DNA of 64,000 bases from Pseudomonas sp. Leaf48 (GCF_001421885.1 NZ_LMLH01000033.1:1-64000); one strand, 5' to 3'; counted from the first letter of the stretch, positions 8,808-17,020 are shown. Notes: generated by a model from the letters alone, not told the origin. Translations and numbers: made by a program.

Positions 8808-9070
8808 GGGGATCTGGTGCGCGCAATACTTATCGGCGAACCAGCCGCCACGCCACGCCTCGTCTATCGGCAATGGCTGCTTCTTCCGTTGCGCCAGCAA
8901 GACCATGGCCCGTTCTTCATCGCAGGCAACGAAGCGCTCTGCGGGCGGACGTTTCAAATATGGGTCTGGACCCAGCCATGAGGTTCAGCCAAATCCCAGT
9001 GCCACGGCGTGAACGGTCCGGCTATAGTTTGCACGCCGACGACGGCCCAACACGCACAAGGTGCTCCGGT

Positions 9071-9631
9071 ATGACCCGATCGACCTCATTGAACCCTTGG
9101 CTTGCGGCGTTGGCTGTCGCTCTTTGCGTGCAATTTCCGGCACAGGCTCAGGAACGATTCACCCTGAACATCCCTGGTGTATCGGATGACCGTTTGTTCA
9201 CGGCGGCGGCCGCCAGCGATGCCGCCGGCTGTGGCGGACACAACGTTTCCCCGGCGCTCAACTGGAACGCCGGCCCGGCAGGCACCCGCAGCTATGCCAT
9301 CGTCATGCATGACCCCGACGGCCAGAAAGGCCAGGGTGTCGATCACTGGGTGCATTACGGCATCAAGCCCACCACGCAACAGATCCCGGCCGGTGCAGGG
9401 GCAAAATCCGCGCTGGAGGGCATCGGCGGCACCAACAGCAAGAACACCACCGGTTACGTCGGCCCGTGCCCGCCAGTGGGTGACAGCGCTCACCACTACA
9501 TCATCCAGATTTATGCCTTGGACCTTGCCCCGGACGCCTTGCCCGCCGGCCTGACCCGCGCGCAGCTGCTGGAAAAAATAAAAGGTCATGTGCTGCGAAA
9601 CAGCAGCGTAGTGCGGCGTTATCACCGCTGA
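9071..9631 (+). CDS. Secreted YbhB/YbcL (PEBP-like) family protein
   Basis: A 186-residue protein of the Raf-kinase-inhibitor-like (PEBP) family. It has a cleavable signal peptide (residues ~1-25, ending PAQAQ), so it is expected in the periplasm. The family core shows DxDG(Q/P)-type anion-pocket elements: SPALNWNAGPAGTRSYAIVMHDPDG, then DHWVHYGI and GYVGPCPPVGDSAHHYIIQIYAL. Bacterial members bind small anions or lipids, but their physiological role is not settled. The open frame extends upstream to about 8744, but the signal peptide fixes the start at 9071. Confidence 0.88.
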   Translation: MTRSTSLNPWLAALAVALCVQFPAQAQERFTLNIPGVSDDRLFTAAAASDAAGCGGHNVSPALNWNAGPAGTRSYAIVMHDPDGQKGQGVDHWVHYGIKPTTQQIPAGAGAKSALEGIGGTNSKNTTGYVGPCPPVGDSAHHYIIQIYALDLAPDALPAGLTRAQLLEKIKGHVLRNSSVVRRYHR

Positions 9632-9719
9632 AGATTTTTTCTGCGTTAAGCGCGGCGATTTGGCATCCAGGCCCGAAAGCGCGCACTATCGAGCCATAGT
9701 CGATGCGTTGGAGGATGCC

Positions 9720-9929
9720 GTGACAAAAAAAATCGACCGCATCGCCCAAATGCTCAACTGCCCGAAAAAGGGTGAGGAACTGCGGCGAGCGATTACCGAG
9801 AGTCGCAAGGATTTTCTGCTGAATCAGCCGGAAGAAGACGTTGTTGAAGACGACGACCTTGAAGAGGAGTTTTTCGAGGACGACGAGGACGATGATGAGT
9901 ACGACGAATTCGACTGGACTACAGAATAA
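9720..9929 (+). CDS. Small highly acidic protein of unknown function
   Basis: A 69-residue protein. The first ~40 residues are helical and basic-mixed (KKIDRIAQMLNCPKKGEELRRAITESRKDF). The last ~30 are almost entirely Asp and Glu, ending in EFDWTTE. GTG 9720 is selected because GGAGGA sits 6 bases upstream, while the in-frame TTG at 9660 has no such site. The extreme acidity suggests a nucleic-acid mimic or a partner for a basic protein, but that is inference; I do not recognise the family. A strong terminator follows directly. Confidence 0.65.
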   Translation: MTKKIDRIAQMLNCPKKGEELRRAITESRKDFLLNQPEEDVVEDDDLEEEFFEDDEDDDEYDEFDWTTE

Positions 9930-9930
9930 A

Positions 9931-9956
9931 AAAACCGTTTCGGCGGTTTTTTTTTG
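9931..9956 (+). terminator. Rho-independent terminator
   Basis: AAAACCG and CGGTTTTT form the stem around a TTTCGG loop, followed by a run of nine T. It ends the transcript of the acidic protein gene. Confidence 0.85.
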
Positions 9957-10069
9957 TTAACCCGCTACCCGTGTGTAGGACCGGTTGACGATTTTGCTAG
10001 GGTTACAGTTGTCAAACCTCAGATATTGTCGCAATGCAGGAAGTCAGATTAGTGTCATGACGCTATATC

Positions 10070-10097
10070 TTGTATGTCATATTTATTGTGCATACAA
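10070..10097. promoter_or_regulatory. Inverted repeat upstream of brnT (probable BrnA operator)
   Basis: TTGTATG (10070-10076) and CATACAA (10091-10097) are perfect inverted copies with a 14-base spacer, ending 6 bases before the brnT start. BrnA-type ribbon-helix-helix antitoxins bind inverted repeats at their own promoter, so this is the likely autoregulatory site. Confidence 0.55.
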
Positions 10098-10103
10098 TAA
10101 AGC

Positions 10104-10376
10104 ATGCAAATAATCTTCGATCCTGCTAAGCGTGACAAAACCCTGCTCGAGCGCGGTGTTGATTTTGCCGATGCTGCTGCCGTCTTTGCCGGCCACCACT
10201 TCACCGCCGAAGACACGCGACAGGAATACGGAGAGGTCCGCTTTATCACCGTTGGTCTGTTGATTGGCCGAATGGTTGTAATGGTCTGGACACCTCGCGG
10301 CGAGGCTCGCCGCATCATCTCTATGAGGAAAGCCAATGAGCGCGAACAAACCCAGTACCGAAGCCGTCTGGGTTGA
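10104..10376 (+). CDS. brnT: BrnT-family toxin
   Basis: A 90-residue toxin of the BrnT family, a RelE-like ribonuclease fold. It starts with the family signature FDPAKRDKTLLERGVDFADAA (a variant of FDPAKxxxNxxKHGVsF) and later shows RFITVGLLIGRMVVMVWTPRGEARRIISMRKANERE, with the conserved R(I/L)ISxRxAxxxE end. Toxin-first order is the rule for brnTA. It overlaps the brnA gene by 41 bases, an unusually long overlap that couples the two. Confidence 0.92.
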   Translation: MQIIFDPAKRDKTLLERGVDFADAAAVFAGHHFTAEDTRQEYGEVRFITVGLLIGRMVVMVWTPRGEARRIISMRKANEREQTQYRSRLG

Positions 10377-10617
10377 TCCAGACGATGCACCGGAACTCAC
10401 GGACTCTTTCTTTGAGCGCGCCGACGAATTCAAGGGCGATCGACTTGTTCGGCGCGGCAGGCCCAAGGCAGAGGTTGTACGCGAGCGGATAACGATTCGG
10501 CTTGAAGCGGACGTGCTGGCGCAGTTCAAGGCCTCGGGACCAGGCTGGCAAACACGAATGAACGCAGCACTGGCCGACTGGCTCAAGACGCACACGCCCA
10601 GCGAATTGAAGTCGTAA
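10336..10617 (+). CDS. brnA: BrnA-family antitoxin
   Basis: A 93-residue antitoxin with an N-terminal acidic toxin-binding part (WVDPDDAPELTDSFF) and a C-terminal ribbon-helix-helix domain (GRPKAEVVRERITIRLEADVLAQFKASGPGWQTRMNAALADWL). The strand motif ITIRLEADVL followed by GPGWQTRMNAAL is diagnostic of the BrnA family. It should dimerise, repress the brnTA promoter (inverted repeat at 10070-10097) and neutralise BrnT. Confidence 0.93.
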   Translation: MSANKPSTEAVWVDPDDAPELTDSFFERADEFKGDRLVRRGRPKAEVVRERITIRLEADVLAQFKASGPGWQTRMNAALADWLKTHTPSELKS

Positions 10618-10705
10618 CCACTGGTGAGCCTCGCCCTCTTTCAGAGGTTGGCAATAACGCGAAGCCGGTGATGGGCCGATGCCCCGCGTTTGCGTAAGTA
10701 GCCAG

Positions 10706-10752
10706 AAACGAAAAAGCCCCAGACCCTAAGATCTGAGGCTTTCTCGTTTTTA
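10706..10752. terminator. Hairpin terminator, probably bidirectional
   Basis: AAACGAAAAAGCC (10706-10718) pairs with GGCTTTCTCGTTT (10737-10749) with one mismatch, followed by T-rich sequence on the right and preceded by A-rich sequence on the left. It lies beside the tRNA-like scar at 10757. Confidence 0.65.
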
Positions 10753-10756
10753 CGTA

Positions 10757-10779
10757 TGGTGCCCAGGCGTCGTTTGAAC
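10757..10779 (-). other. tRNA 3'-end-like scar (possible old attachment site)
   Basis: On the minus strand this reads as a T-loop (TTCAAAC) followed by an acceptor-like end CGCCTGGGCACCA. It resembles the 3' end of the tRNA-Arg at 53152 (T-loop TTCGAAT, then CGCCTGGTGCACCA), in the same orientation. No complete tRNA can be folded. Beyond it (10820-10860) lie two GCATACA-type repeats like those preceding the integrase start at 53010-53040. This is consistent with the footprint of an integrated element, but not proof. Confidence 0.35.
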
Positions 10780-10937
10780 TGGAGGCTGTGATGCCCGGTT
10801 TGTATGGGTTTTGTAGGGCGTGCCTCGTCAAGGCATACATGAGGGCATACACGGCGCTTGCTGCTGGCTTGCCGGTGCCGTGGATGCCAGCACCAGAACG
10901 TAATAGAACTAACATCGAATTGGCTACCGGCGATAAC

Positions 10938-11007
10938 CGAATCCTTGGTGTTAGCGCTTGGCCAACGTGTCGGCACGTTAGCTATTGTTAGCATTGCGCG
11001 GCGCCTA
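10938..11007. repeat. Dispersed repeat R, copy 1
   Basis: About 70 bases containing GGTGTTAGCGCTTGGCCAAC, TCGGCACGTTAGC, then GTTAGCATTGCGCGGCGCCT. Closely related copies lie at 43473 and 44181, each at the front of a duplicated segment. Identity is unknown. Confidence 0.7.
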
Positions 11008-11042
11008 GCCTTTTCCGACAGAGAACGGCCGTCCATGAGCGA

Positions 11043-11072
11043 CTGTTTGGGCCGCTGGCACGGCCCAAACAG
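11043..11072. repeat. Perfect 12-bp hairpin
   Basis: CTGTTTGGGCCG and CGGCCCAAACAG are exact inverted copies around CTGGCA. No T-tract follows, so it is not an ordinary terminator. Apart from the scar, repeat R and the MITE sequences, the 10.62-11.5 kb stretch shows no gene. Confidence 0.6.
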
Positions 11073-11159
11073 CAATTAGGAACACCTTTGTAGCTGACTA
11101 GGGTAATTCGCGCTTCCGACTGCTGGTTTCTCAGGCAAAGCCCGTAGCTCTTAGTTTTC

Positions 11160-11191
11160 GACGTATTCAGTGCGTTTTCACACAGCCTGGA
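11160..11191. repeat. Partial terminal end of a MITE-like element
   Basis: The segment GTGCGTTTTCACACAGCC followed by TGGACCC resembles the right end and flank of the element at 41896-42042 (CGTTTTTACACAGCC then TCGACCC). It appears to be a one-ended remnant. Confidence 0.35.
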
Positions 11192-11223
11192 CCCAAAGCC
11201 GCCCTTCGTGAAGGGCAGAGATC

Positions 11224-11409
11224 GGCCGATTCTGTTGAAAAAGTCGGTTTTCTCAAACTGCCAGAATACTGATCGGCAAAAGCATCTTTTTAGTACGCTG
11301 CTACGTGAAATCCGAGTCCGAATACCTCTGCGCCGATTCTAGATTTCAATCTCAGGCGCGTACTTTTCTGCCGTGGAAACCACGCTCGACTTTTTCAACA
11401 GAATCGGCC
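11224..11409 (-). mobile_element. MITE-like element, copy 1 (186 bp, perfect 23-bp TIRs)
   Basis: Perfect 23-bp terminal inverted repeats lie at 11224-11246 and 11387-11409 (outer bases GGCCGATTCTGTTGAAAA). No transposase is encoded. The reverse complement aligns along its whole length with the copy at 15769-15953, including the inner GGTTTCCACGGCAGAAAAGT. The two copies are inverted and bracket the large gene at 11508-15605. Confidence 0.85.
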
Positions 11410-11507
11410 ATTAGCTGCCACTCTTAAATGACAGCTAATGGTTCAAAGTGGACTATGGGGGGCTACCATGAACCACAGATGACTAACCTCGTTCAGTTCA
11501 AGCAGGG

Positions 11508-14500
11508 TCAATGCCGCAGACGTCGCCGTATACCTGCCTCAGTATCCTGCCGCTCTGCCTCATATTCGTAGGTCTCCACCATGGATGTAAGAAGAGACGA
11601 GGATACGAACGGATGGGAAAAGTGCAGGGCCTCCGCCCATCTGCGATACTTGGCTGCGAGCTCTCTCTCCTGGCTTCCTCCTTCGCCTCGCCAGTGCGCA
11701 CCACGGGCGTTGTAAAGTCCCGTATGAGCCCCTCGCGATATTTCTTCGGATTCCAACTCCTCCATAACATCACGAACAGGCTCGTTGGGCCACACTCCAT
11801 CCTTGCCTTCAGGCGCGCGGGCTAATAGCTTGCCAAGGCAAACATCGGCTATTTCTGCGCGGTCGAGGTCGGAACAACGCCTGCGTACTATCGATATCCA
11901 CTCGATCAGCTTTACACGGGCCAACTCTTCAGTGGCTTCATCCTGTCCGGGTATGCGCTCCAGAGCCTCCAGCAAGTGGTAGCCTCTGAGAGCCAAGCGC
12001 TCCCGGCTATCTTCCGCAGTGAGCTCCGAAGGATCTTCGCCGGGACTCTTACGCTTGTACGTCCAGGCGATCGCCTGGACGAACATTTCGGGATGGTCTT
12101 CGATATAGCGTTCGAGATTCGGAATTTGGTGTCCGTCACCACCCCGAAGCGATCGAGCGAGTACATCAATGAAAATAAACTCCAAGCCGGCCTTTTCCTC
12201 GAGTAGCACGTCCGGATTTCGGTTCAACAGCTTGAAAGCTTGCTGGACTTCATAGCTTTGAAGCTGATATTCGCCTTCCTTATCATTGCCATCTTTTGGC
12301 ATGTCGGAAAGCATCCGAACCAGAAGTTCAGGGCGTACATCATCAAGTTTAAAGTGAACCGAGGAGAAGGCGGCGCGCGGTCTTTTCGCGACAAGTAGAT
12401 GCCCGATGCTTTCGTTATTCTGGTCCGGCGCATCGAATATGAATTCCGGAGTGACATCACGCCAGTAACTAGAACGCGCTTCAACTGAAAGTTGATCCAC
12501 GAGTGCCCACGTCGCTCTACAGTAGGGCGAGAACAGGAGCATGCGGAGAGCATCTTGCTCAGGCATTTTATCGCGCAATCTATCGAAGAGTGCCTTGTGC
12601 TGATCGCGATCAAGTGCACCCAACGCACCAATTGCGATGCTGTTGTAGCCGGAGTCATTCGCCTTGCTAAGACACTGGAGTATCAGCTCTTCAAGCTGCT
12701 CTGCGTTTAAGATTCCACGCGCCAGATACCAGCCGATTTGCCGGTGAGTGTTGCCTTTCATGGCAAGATCGAAAATTCCACGTAAGCCAATGTTGGTGGC
12801 GATTTCTGTCAAGGCTTCGAACCGGAGCTTTTCGATTCGGCATTCGCGCGCCCGAAAATCAAGCTCTTCACCCGAGAGCTCATCCGCCGACTCCTCGACC
12901 CAACCTTTCCGGAAAAGCCATTCATGCTTATTGACGACGTCGGTCGGCTCCATCGAAGCGTAAACAGCCTTTGCTATTTTCGAAAGGCTGGCTTGACCAC
13001 CTTCGTCCGCCTTCTTTCGGCCGCGTCGTGACAGTACTGCCACACGAATTCTGTCACGCACACGGGCGATGTCGGCGTCACTGGCCCCAGCCTTCTTCCA
13101 CTCTTCGATGATTCTCCATACGTTTTCTTGATCTTCGACAGATAGCGCGTGGAGGCGCGTGATGAGGTCGCAAATCATGTCGGCTGTATAGGACGGCATG
13201 GTCAAAGCCATCTTGACCATTTCACGGACAAAATCATTGATAGGCCCTGAAGTGCTGAAGGGCTCACCAAAGCCGTATCCATCGGGCCTCCATTTAGGCT
13301 TTTGGGTGTAGTCTCCGACGCGACTCCCGAAGTCGCCGAACTGCTGAAGGCAGATCTCCCAGCCTATTGAGGGGTGCTTCTCCAGTAGCATGCGCATAGC
13401 CTTCAACCGCGAATCGTGGTCAGCAGCCGTCTGCGGCATCCATGCTCTGAAGATCGATCCAAGTGAGCCAATTGGCTTGTTAGCCCAGTTGTCGTCAATT
13501 TTTACTTCAGCGAGCCGCCCCAGAACTTTGACAACCCGAGGAAAGGTGGCGGGATTCCAAGCCAGCCCTTCTAGAGCCCAGAGAAGACCTGTACGTTTAG
13601 GTGAGCCAAAGAGCCCTGCGGCGACAGGACGCAGCAATCCCAGCGTGCAAGGCTCCTCTGATCTGAGGTCACGCTCAATAATGTTTAAAAACTCCTTAGG
13701 AGCAGCTTCCGCATAGAGAGGAAGATCGCGGTCGTTTGCTTCCAGCTTGCGGGTCTCCAGCGGCTCAAGAAGTTCCCCCACCAACCTGGCAGCGGCGAGC
13801 TCGCCATCAAAACCAAGGCGTTTACCGAAAAGATGTTTCCCGTGAACCGCGAGCAAAACTAACGTCTCAGAAATGCCTTCGCGAAGCGCTGAAGAGAACT
13901 CGCGCTTCTTTCCATGGATAGCTGCCGCCCAACGCTCTTTCTCCGGAAGATCAAGAGCAGGATCGTCCTCACCCAGAACGATCTTTGCGATATCGAAGAA
14001 ATGGTTGAGGTCACCGAGGGTGACCGCCCCAGCAATCGCAAATAAAGAGTCAATCTTAGAAATCACTCCGCGATAGTTTCCGAGGGACCACACAGGGGAA
14101 TCGTTGAATTGCAGCAATTCCTGCACACATCTTTCTAATGCATCAAAGGAAATGTCTCCCGCAAGCATCGAAAGTGCTGTCAGGTCTGCCTCGTTACGCG
14201 TATCCCATGTCCCAAGAAGTGCGAGCGGAACAAGGTTCGAGGCGGCTTGATGACTGGCAGCCCACAAAGGCGTTTGAATCGCTGGGATTTTCGAAAGTGT
14301 ACGCCGCAACACAGTAAGTGAGCGTCCTGAGGCATTGGCGAGCCTAGTTATCTCGTCGCGACCCTTACCCATAGCCTGAAGGGCTTTGTCGAAAACCTCA
14401 TAACCGAGTGGTTCTAAGCTGATATTTGAATTGGCATTTGCGGCATTGCGCGGATAGACCACGATTGTAGGCAACGACCCGTTATAGGATCCAAACTCCC

Positions 14501-15605
14501 GCTCGACATCTCGCGTGTGCGCAACTGCGATGAAATTGGTTGTACTCTGGGCAAGCTTCGGTAACACGCCGGGTTCGTCGAACACCAGCACGCGGTCTTT
14601 ATGCTGGCCAAACTCCAGCTCGCTGAATATCTGGCTCAAGAACGCAACGGCTTCCTCTACCGAGTCAGCAGTGATAATGAGCGGCTCTGAGTCCAACTTC
14701 GACAAGAACGTCTTCATACGGCTGCGCCAGACATCGCTCGCGGTGCTGAAGAGCGACGGATGAAGGGGGGGCTCTGCGACATTCGCCCAGTCAGCCCAGC
14801 ATTTGTCGAGAGTTCGCACGCCGCTCGATGGTCGCGCAGTTTGGTTTGCAAACCATGTCTGTGCTGCAATAGATGTCTCCATCCATTGCTCGATATCACT
14901 AACGTCGTAGGCTCGAACGTCCTTCCAAAGTTTCTTTGCCTGCATGGCGGTGAGCCACGTAGCTTTTCCTGGCCAGCGTCGAGGTGTAACAAACACGAAC
15001 GTGATTTTCTGACGATCCGTCTTATTAATCGCTTTCACGCTTTTCGCAAAGTCGCCGTCCGCTTTTGCTTTGATGTCAACATTGACCCCAAACTCCCAGC
15101 CTGACGCTCCAGCAGGAATCCATGGAGTCCCAGAAGGGCTTTCAATGAAGCCATCCCAACCAGGGCGCTCCGCATCGTCGTTTCCAGGAAAGTCAACTCT
15201 CTCCAGATTCTGCCCGGTCGAGTTGACTAGCGTACGAAGCAAAACTGATAACCGGGTACGGGCCAAAATGGTCGTTGAAAACCAGTTGGTTATGTCATTG
15301 CCTGAAATACCGAGAAACGGAGTTACATAGGCACGCACACTGGCAGCGGCAGACCCAGCTTTGGCAACGTGTGAGTCAAAGGAGCTCTGGAGATTGAGGA
15401 TATCAATGGCTGGTACGCCAAATGCACGCTCCAGCCGCGCAGCCATATCAGGTGTCGCTGATACCTTCGCATTAAGAAAATTCGAAGCCCCAGGACGGCT
15501 TATGCCGACGAGCTTTGCCGCTTCGGTTACTGTGAGATTTCGAGGTTTGAGAATGTTTTCTCTGACCCAGTGTCCTGGGTGCAAGGGAGTATTTTCCTTT
15601 TCCAT
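11508..15605 (-). CDS. Giant HigA-type HTH / nuclease-like / helical protein, putative defence effector
   Basis: A 1,365-residue protein I cannot match to a named system. Residues ~8-75 form a HigA-like helix-turn-helix (HPGHWVRENIL, then TVTEAAKLVGISRPGASNFL and MAARLERAFGV). Residues ~135-255 look like a PD-(D/E)XK restriction-nuclease fold: GWDG at 149-152, GWEFG at 169-173 with K/A/D-rich sequence after it, then FVFVTPRRW and a W-rich end. Residues ~285-400 resemble a STAND-like core with a Walker-B-like VLVFDEP (339-345), but the Walker-A position reads ITADSVEEA, so no P-loop is visible. The remaining ~960 residues are helical, repeat-like sensor sequence. A palindromic operator precedes the start, and inverted MITE copies flank the gene. 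A phage-defence role is inference. Confidence 0.8.
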   Translation of the reverse strand: MEKENTPLHPGHWVRENILKPRNLTVTEAAKLVGISRPGASNFLNAKVSATPDMAARLERAFGVPAIDILNLQSSFDSHVAKAGSAAASVRAYVTPFLGISGNDITNWFSTTILARTRLSVLLRTLVNSTGQNLERVDFPGNDDAERPGWDGFIESPSGTPWIPAGASGWEFGVNVDIKAKADGDFAKSVKAINKTDRQKITFVFVTPRRWPGKATWLTAMQAKKLWKDVRAYDVSDIEQWMETSIAAQTWFANQTARPSSGVRTLDKCWADWANVAEPPLHPSLFSTASDVWRSRMKTFLSKLDSEPLIITADSVEEAVAFLSQIFSELEFGQHKDRVLVFDEPGVLPKLAQSTTNFIAVAHTRDVEREFGSYNGSLPTIVVYPRNAANANSNISLEPLGYEVFDKALQAMGKGRDEITRLANASGRSLTVLRRTLSKIPAIQTPLWAASHQAASNLVPLALLGTWDTRNEADLTALSMLAGDISFDALERCVQELLQFNDSPVWSLGNYRGVISKIDSLFAIAGAVTLGDLNHFFDIAKIVLGEDDPALDLPEKERWAAAIHGKKREFSSALREGISETLVLLAVHGKHLFGKRLGFDGELAAARLVGELLEPLETRKLEANDRDLPLYAEAAPKEFLNIIERDLRSEEPCTLGLLRPVAAGLFGSPKRTGLLWALEGLAWNPATFPRVVKVLGRLAEVKIDDNWANKPIGSLGSIFRAWMPQTAADHDSRLKAMRMLLEKHPSIGWEICLQQFGDFGSRVGDYTQKPKWRPDGYGFGEPFSTSGPINDFVREMVKMALTMPSYTADMICDLITRLHALSVEDQENVWRIIEEWKKAGASDADIARVRDRIRVAVLSRRGRKKADEGGQASLSKIAKAVYASMEPTDVVNKHEWLFRKGWVEESADELSGEELDFRARECRIEKLRFEALTEIATNIGLRGIFDLAMKGNTHRQIGWYLARGILNAEQLEELILQCLSKANDSGYNSIAIGALGALDRDQHKALFDRLRDKMPEQDALRMLLFSPYCRATWALVDQLSVEARSSYWRDVTPEFIFDAPDQNNESIGHLLVAKRPRAAFSSVHFKLDDVRPELLVRMLSDMPKDGNDKEGEYQLQSYEVQQAFKLLNRNPDVLLEEKAGLEFIFIDVLARSLRGGDGHQIPNLERYIEDHPEMFVQAIAWTYKRKSPGEDPSELTAEDSRERLALRGYHLLEALERIPGQDEATEELARVKLIEWISIVRRRCSDLDRAEIADVCLGKLLARAPEGKDGVWPNEPVRDVMEELESEEISRGAHTGLYNARGAHWRGEGGSQERELAAKYRRWAEALHFSHPFVSSSLLTSMVETYEYEAERQDTEAGIRRRLRH

Positions 15606-15623
15606 TCTACGGGCCCGCCATTC

Positions 15624-15649
15624 TGTAAGGTGTAAAGCTACACCTTACA
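15624..15649. promoter_or_regulatory. 11-bp palindromic operator before the giant HTH gene
   Basis: TGTAAGGTGTA (15624-15634) and TACACCTTACA (15639-15649) are exact inverted copies with a 4-base spacer, 18 bases upstream of the ATG at 15605. Its size and position fit autorepression by the HigA-like HTH at the head of the encoded protein. Confidence 0.65.
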
Positions 15650-15768
15650 CATGAAATAAAGTCGTTTCAATGCCATAAATTAGAATGCGCACACTCTCTG
15701 TTCGATTGGGTTAGTGCCGATGCACTCCATCAGGTTTGATCCGCAGAAAGCTTTAAATGACCGCTTTT

Positions 15769-15953
15769 GACCGATTCTGTTGAAAAAGTCGACCATGGTT
15801 TCCACGGCAGAAAAGTTAGCGCTTGAGATTGAAATCTTTACTTTCTGCAGAGGATTCCGGGCTCAGATTTCGCGTAGCTGCGCGCAAAAAAGGATTTTCA
15901 TCAGTCAGTACGCGGGCAGTCTGGAAGTACCGACTTTTTCAACACAATCGGCC
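15769..15953 (+). mobile_element. MITE-like element, copy 2 (185 bp)
   Basis: Same family as 11224-11409 in opposite orientation. The 23-bp terminal inverted repeats lie at 15769-15791 and 15931-15953, with three mismatches between the two ends. There is no coding capacity. Together with copy 1 it encloses about 4.36 kb containing only the large HTH gene and its operator. Confidence 0.85.
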
Positions 15954-16002
15954 GATTTCAGCCTGTCACGAGGGGCAGAAATCGGCCATGAGCGGCCACT
16001 CA
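15951..16002. repeat. Palindromic intergenic repeat (family C)
   Basis: GCCGATTTCAGCC...GGGGCAGAAATCGGCC is an imperfect palindrome followed by ATGAGCGGCCACTC. Related copies lie at 24244-24293 and 37830-37891, with a half copy at 11201-11226. Bases 16003-16456 show nothing else identifiable. Confidence 0.6.
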
Positions 16003-16456
16003 AAGAAAATGATATCGCTGTAGGTTCGCGGGGAAAATCGCATCCAGTAAACAAACATATAGCTTCGCAGATCGAATTTCGGATATAGGTCTACGCTTCT
16101 CCGTTTACACACACTTGGAGGCTCAGGGTCATTTCGCTGGGGGCTATTAATAGAATGCGTTTGAGTTTGAGCATCACATACCTCGCCCTGAAACCTGCCT
16201 GAGTGCAAACCCGTCTGGACGAGCAGGTACGTTTTCATAATCGTCCTGTCGACTTGTTGCGACTGGAAAGCGGCAGTTCGATTATTTGGCGTTAGCCGTG
16301 GGAGACCTGAGTTTTATCAACTAATCAGCAGCTATCGTTAACGGAACGACTGGCTTTCGATTACTTAAAACGTTGTTGATTCAGCTCAACGAGTTTCCGG
16401 TTTCTTGGTGTAGAAATACTCTGACTCACCATCGCCCCTATCGCTGGAGATTTGCC

Positions 16457-16882
16457 ATGCTGGCAGTCACCCTGATCAATACGCTGGTGGTCATCATCGC
16501 CGTAGTAATCCACTACGAATGTCTGTTACGTCTGAATGATTGGCTGCCCCGGCTCAAGCTGTGGAGCCGCTTCAGAATCGTCGTCGGGGTATTCGGCGCC
16601 CTCCTGGCCCATGTGATAGAGGTCTGGTGCTTCGCCATGGTTTACTATCTGATGGTGCACTCCGGGAAATGGGGGAGCCTGACAGGTAATTTCGACGGTT
16701 CTCTCATGGACTGCGCTTACTTTTCCTTCACGACCTACACGACAATCGGCTTCGGCGATATATCACCGGTGGGCCACCTCAAGTACCTGACCGGCCTGCA
16801 AGCCCTGACCGGGCTGGTGCTCATCACTTGGACCGCCTCCTTTCTGTTTCTGGAAATGCAGAAATACTGGAAGCTCAAATAG
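16457..16882 (+). CDS. Two-helix ion channel (potassium-channel-like)
   Basis: A 141-residue membrane protein of the Ion_trans_2 type. It has an N-terminal helix (residues ~2-22), a second hydrophobic segment (~38-62), a pore loop with the selectivity-filter motif TTYTTIGFGDISPVG (~95-109; TIGFGD is the K+-filter signature) and an outer helix (~113-135). It lacks a regulatory domain, so it is probably a minimal tetrameric K+ channel. GGAGA lies 6 bases before ATG 16457; the open frame extends upstream without a better start. It is convergent with the Usp remnant and the two-component operon. Confidence 0.85.
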   Translation: MLAVTLINTLVVIIAVVIHYECLLRLNDWLPRLKLWSRFRIVVGVFGALLAHVIEVWCFAMVYYLMVHSGKWGSLTGNFDGSLMDCAYFSFTTYTTIGFGDISPVGHLKYLTGLQALTGLVLITWTASFLFLEMQKYWKLK

Positions 16883-16910
16883 TCCCGATTCCACTCGTAT
16901 CCAATTCGAT

Positions 16911-17000
16911 CTAAACCGCCAGAACGCAGCACGGCACCTGATACAGAATGTGCTCGGATGTGCTGCCCATATCGAAAGATGAACCGATTGCTGCTGTTAG
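16911..17000 (-). pseudogene. C-terminal remnant of a universal stress protein
   Basis: The minus strand translates to a 29-codon tail reading SSFDMGSTSEHILYQVPCCVLAV and then TAG. This is the typical UspA C-terminal element (GSTSExILxxxPCxVLxV). No start or N-terminal part is present; sequence upstream is replaced by the end of the sensor kinase gene region. It appears to be a decayed fragment. Confidence 0.45.
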
Positions 17001-17020
17001 CGATAGGCAGCAATCCGTTT

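Noticed and set aside
8769..8957. Minus-strand frame of 62 codons (TTG start) with protein-like codon use.
   Set aside because: It reads into the REP element at its end and has no ribosome site; it could be a decayed gene, but the support is too weak.
10757..10779. Considered as a true tRNA gene.
   Set aside because: Only a T-loop and acceptor-like end are present; no anticodon arm or 5' acceptor strand can be found.
10583..10915. Minus-strand frame over the tRNA-like scar.
   Set aside because: It runs through the hairpin terminator and shows no domain; the frame is probably accidental.
11508..15605. Plus-strand frames inside the giant gene.
   Set aside because: They are short shadow frames of the 1,365-codon gene.
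15966..16238. Minus-strand 90-codon frame.
   Set aside because: It overlaps repeat family C and lacks a recognisable motif or ribosome site.
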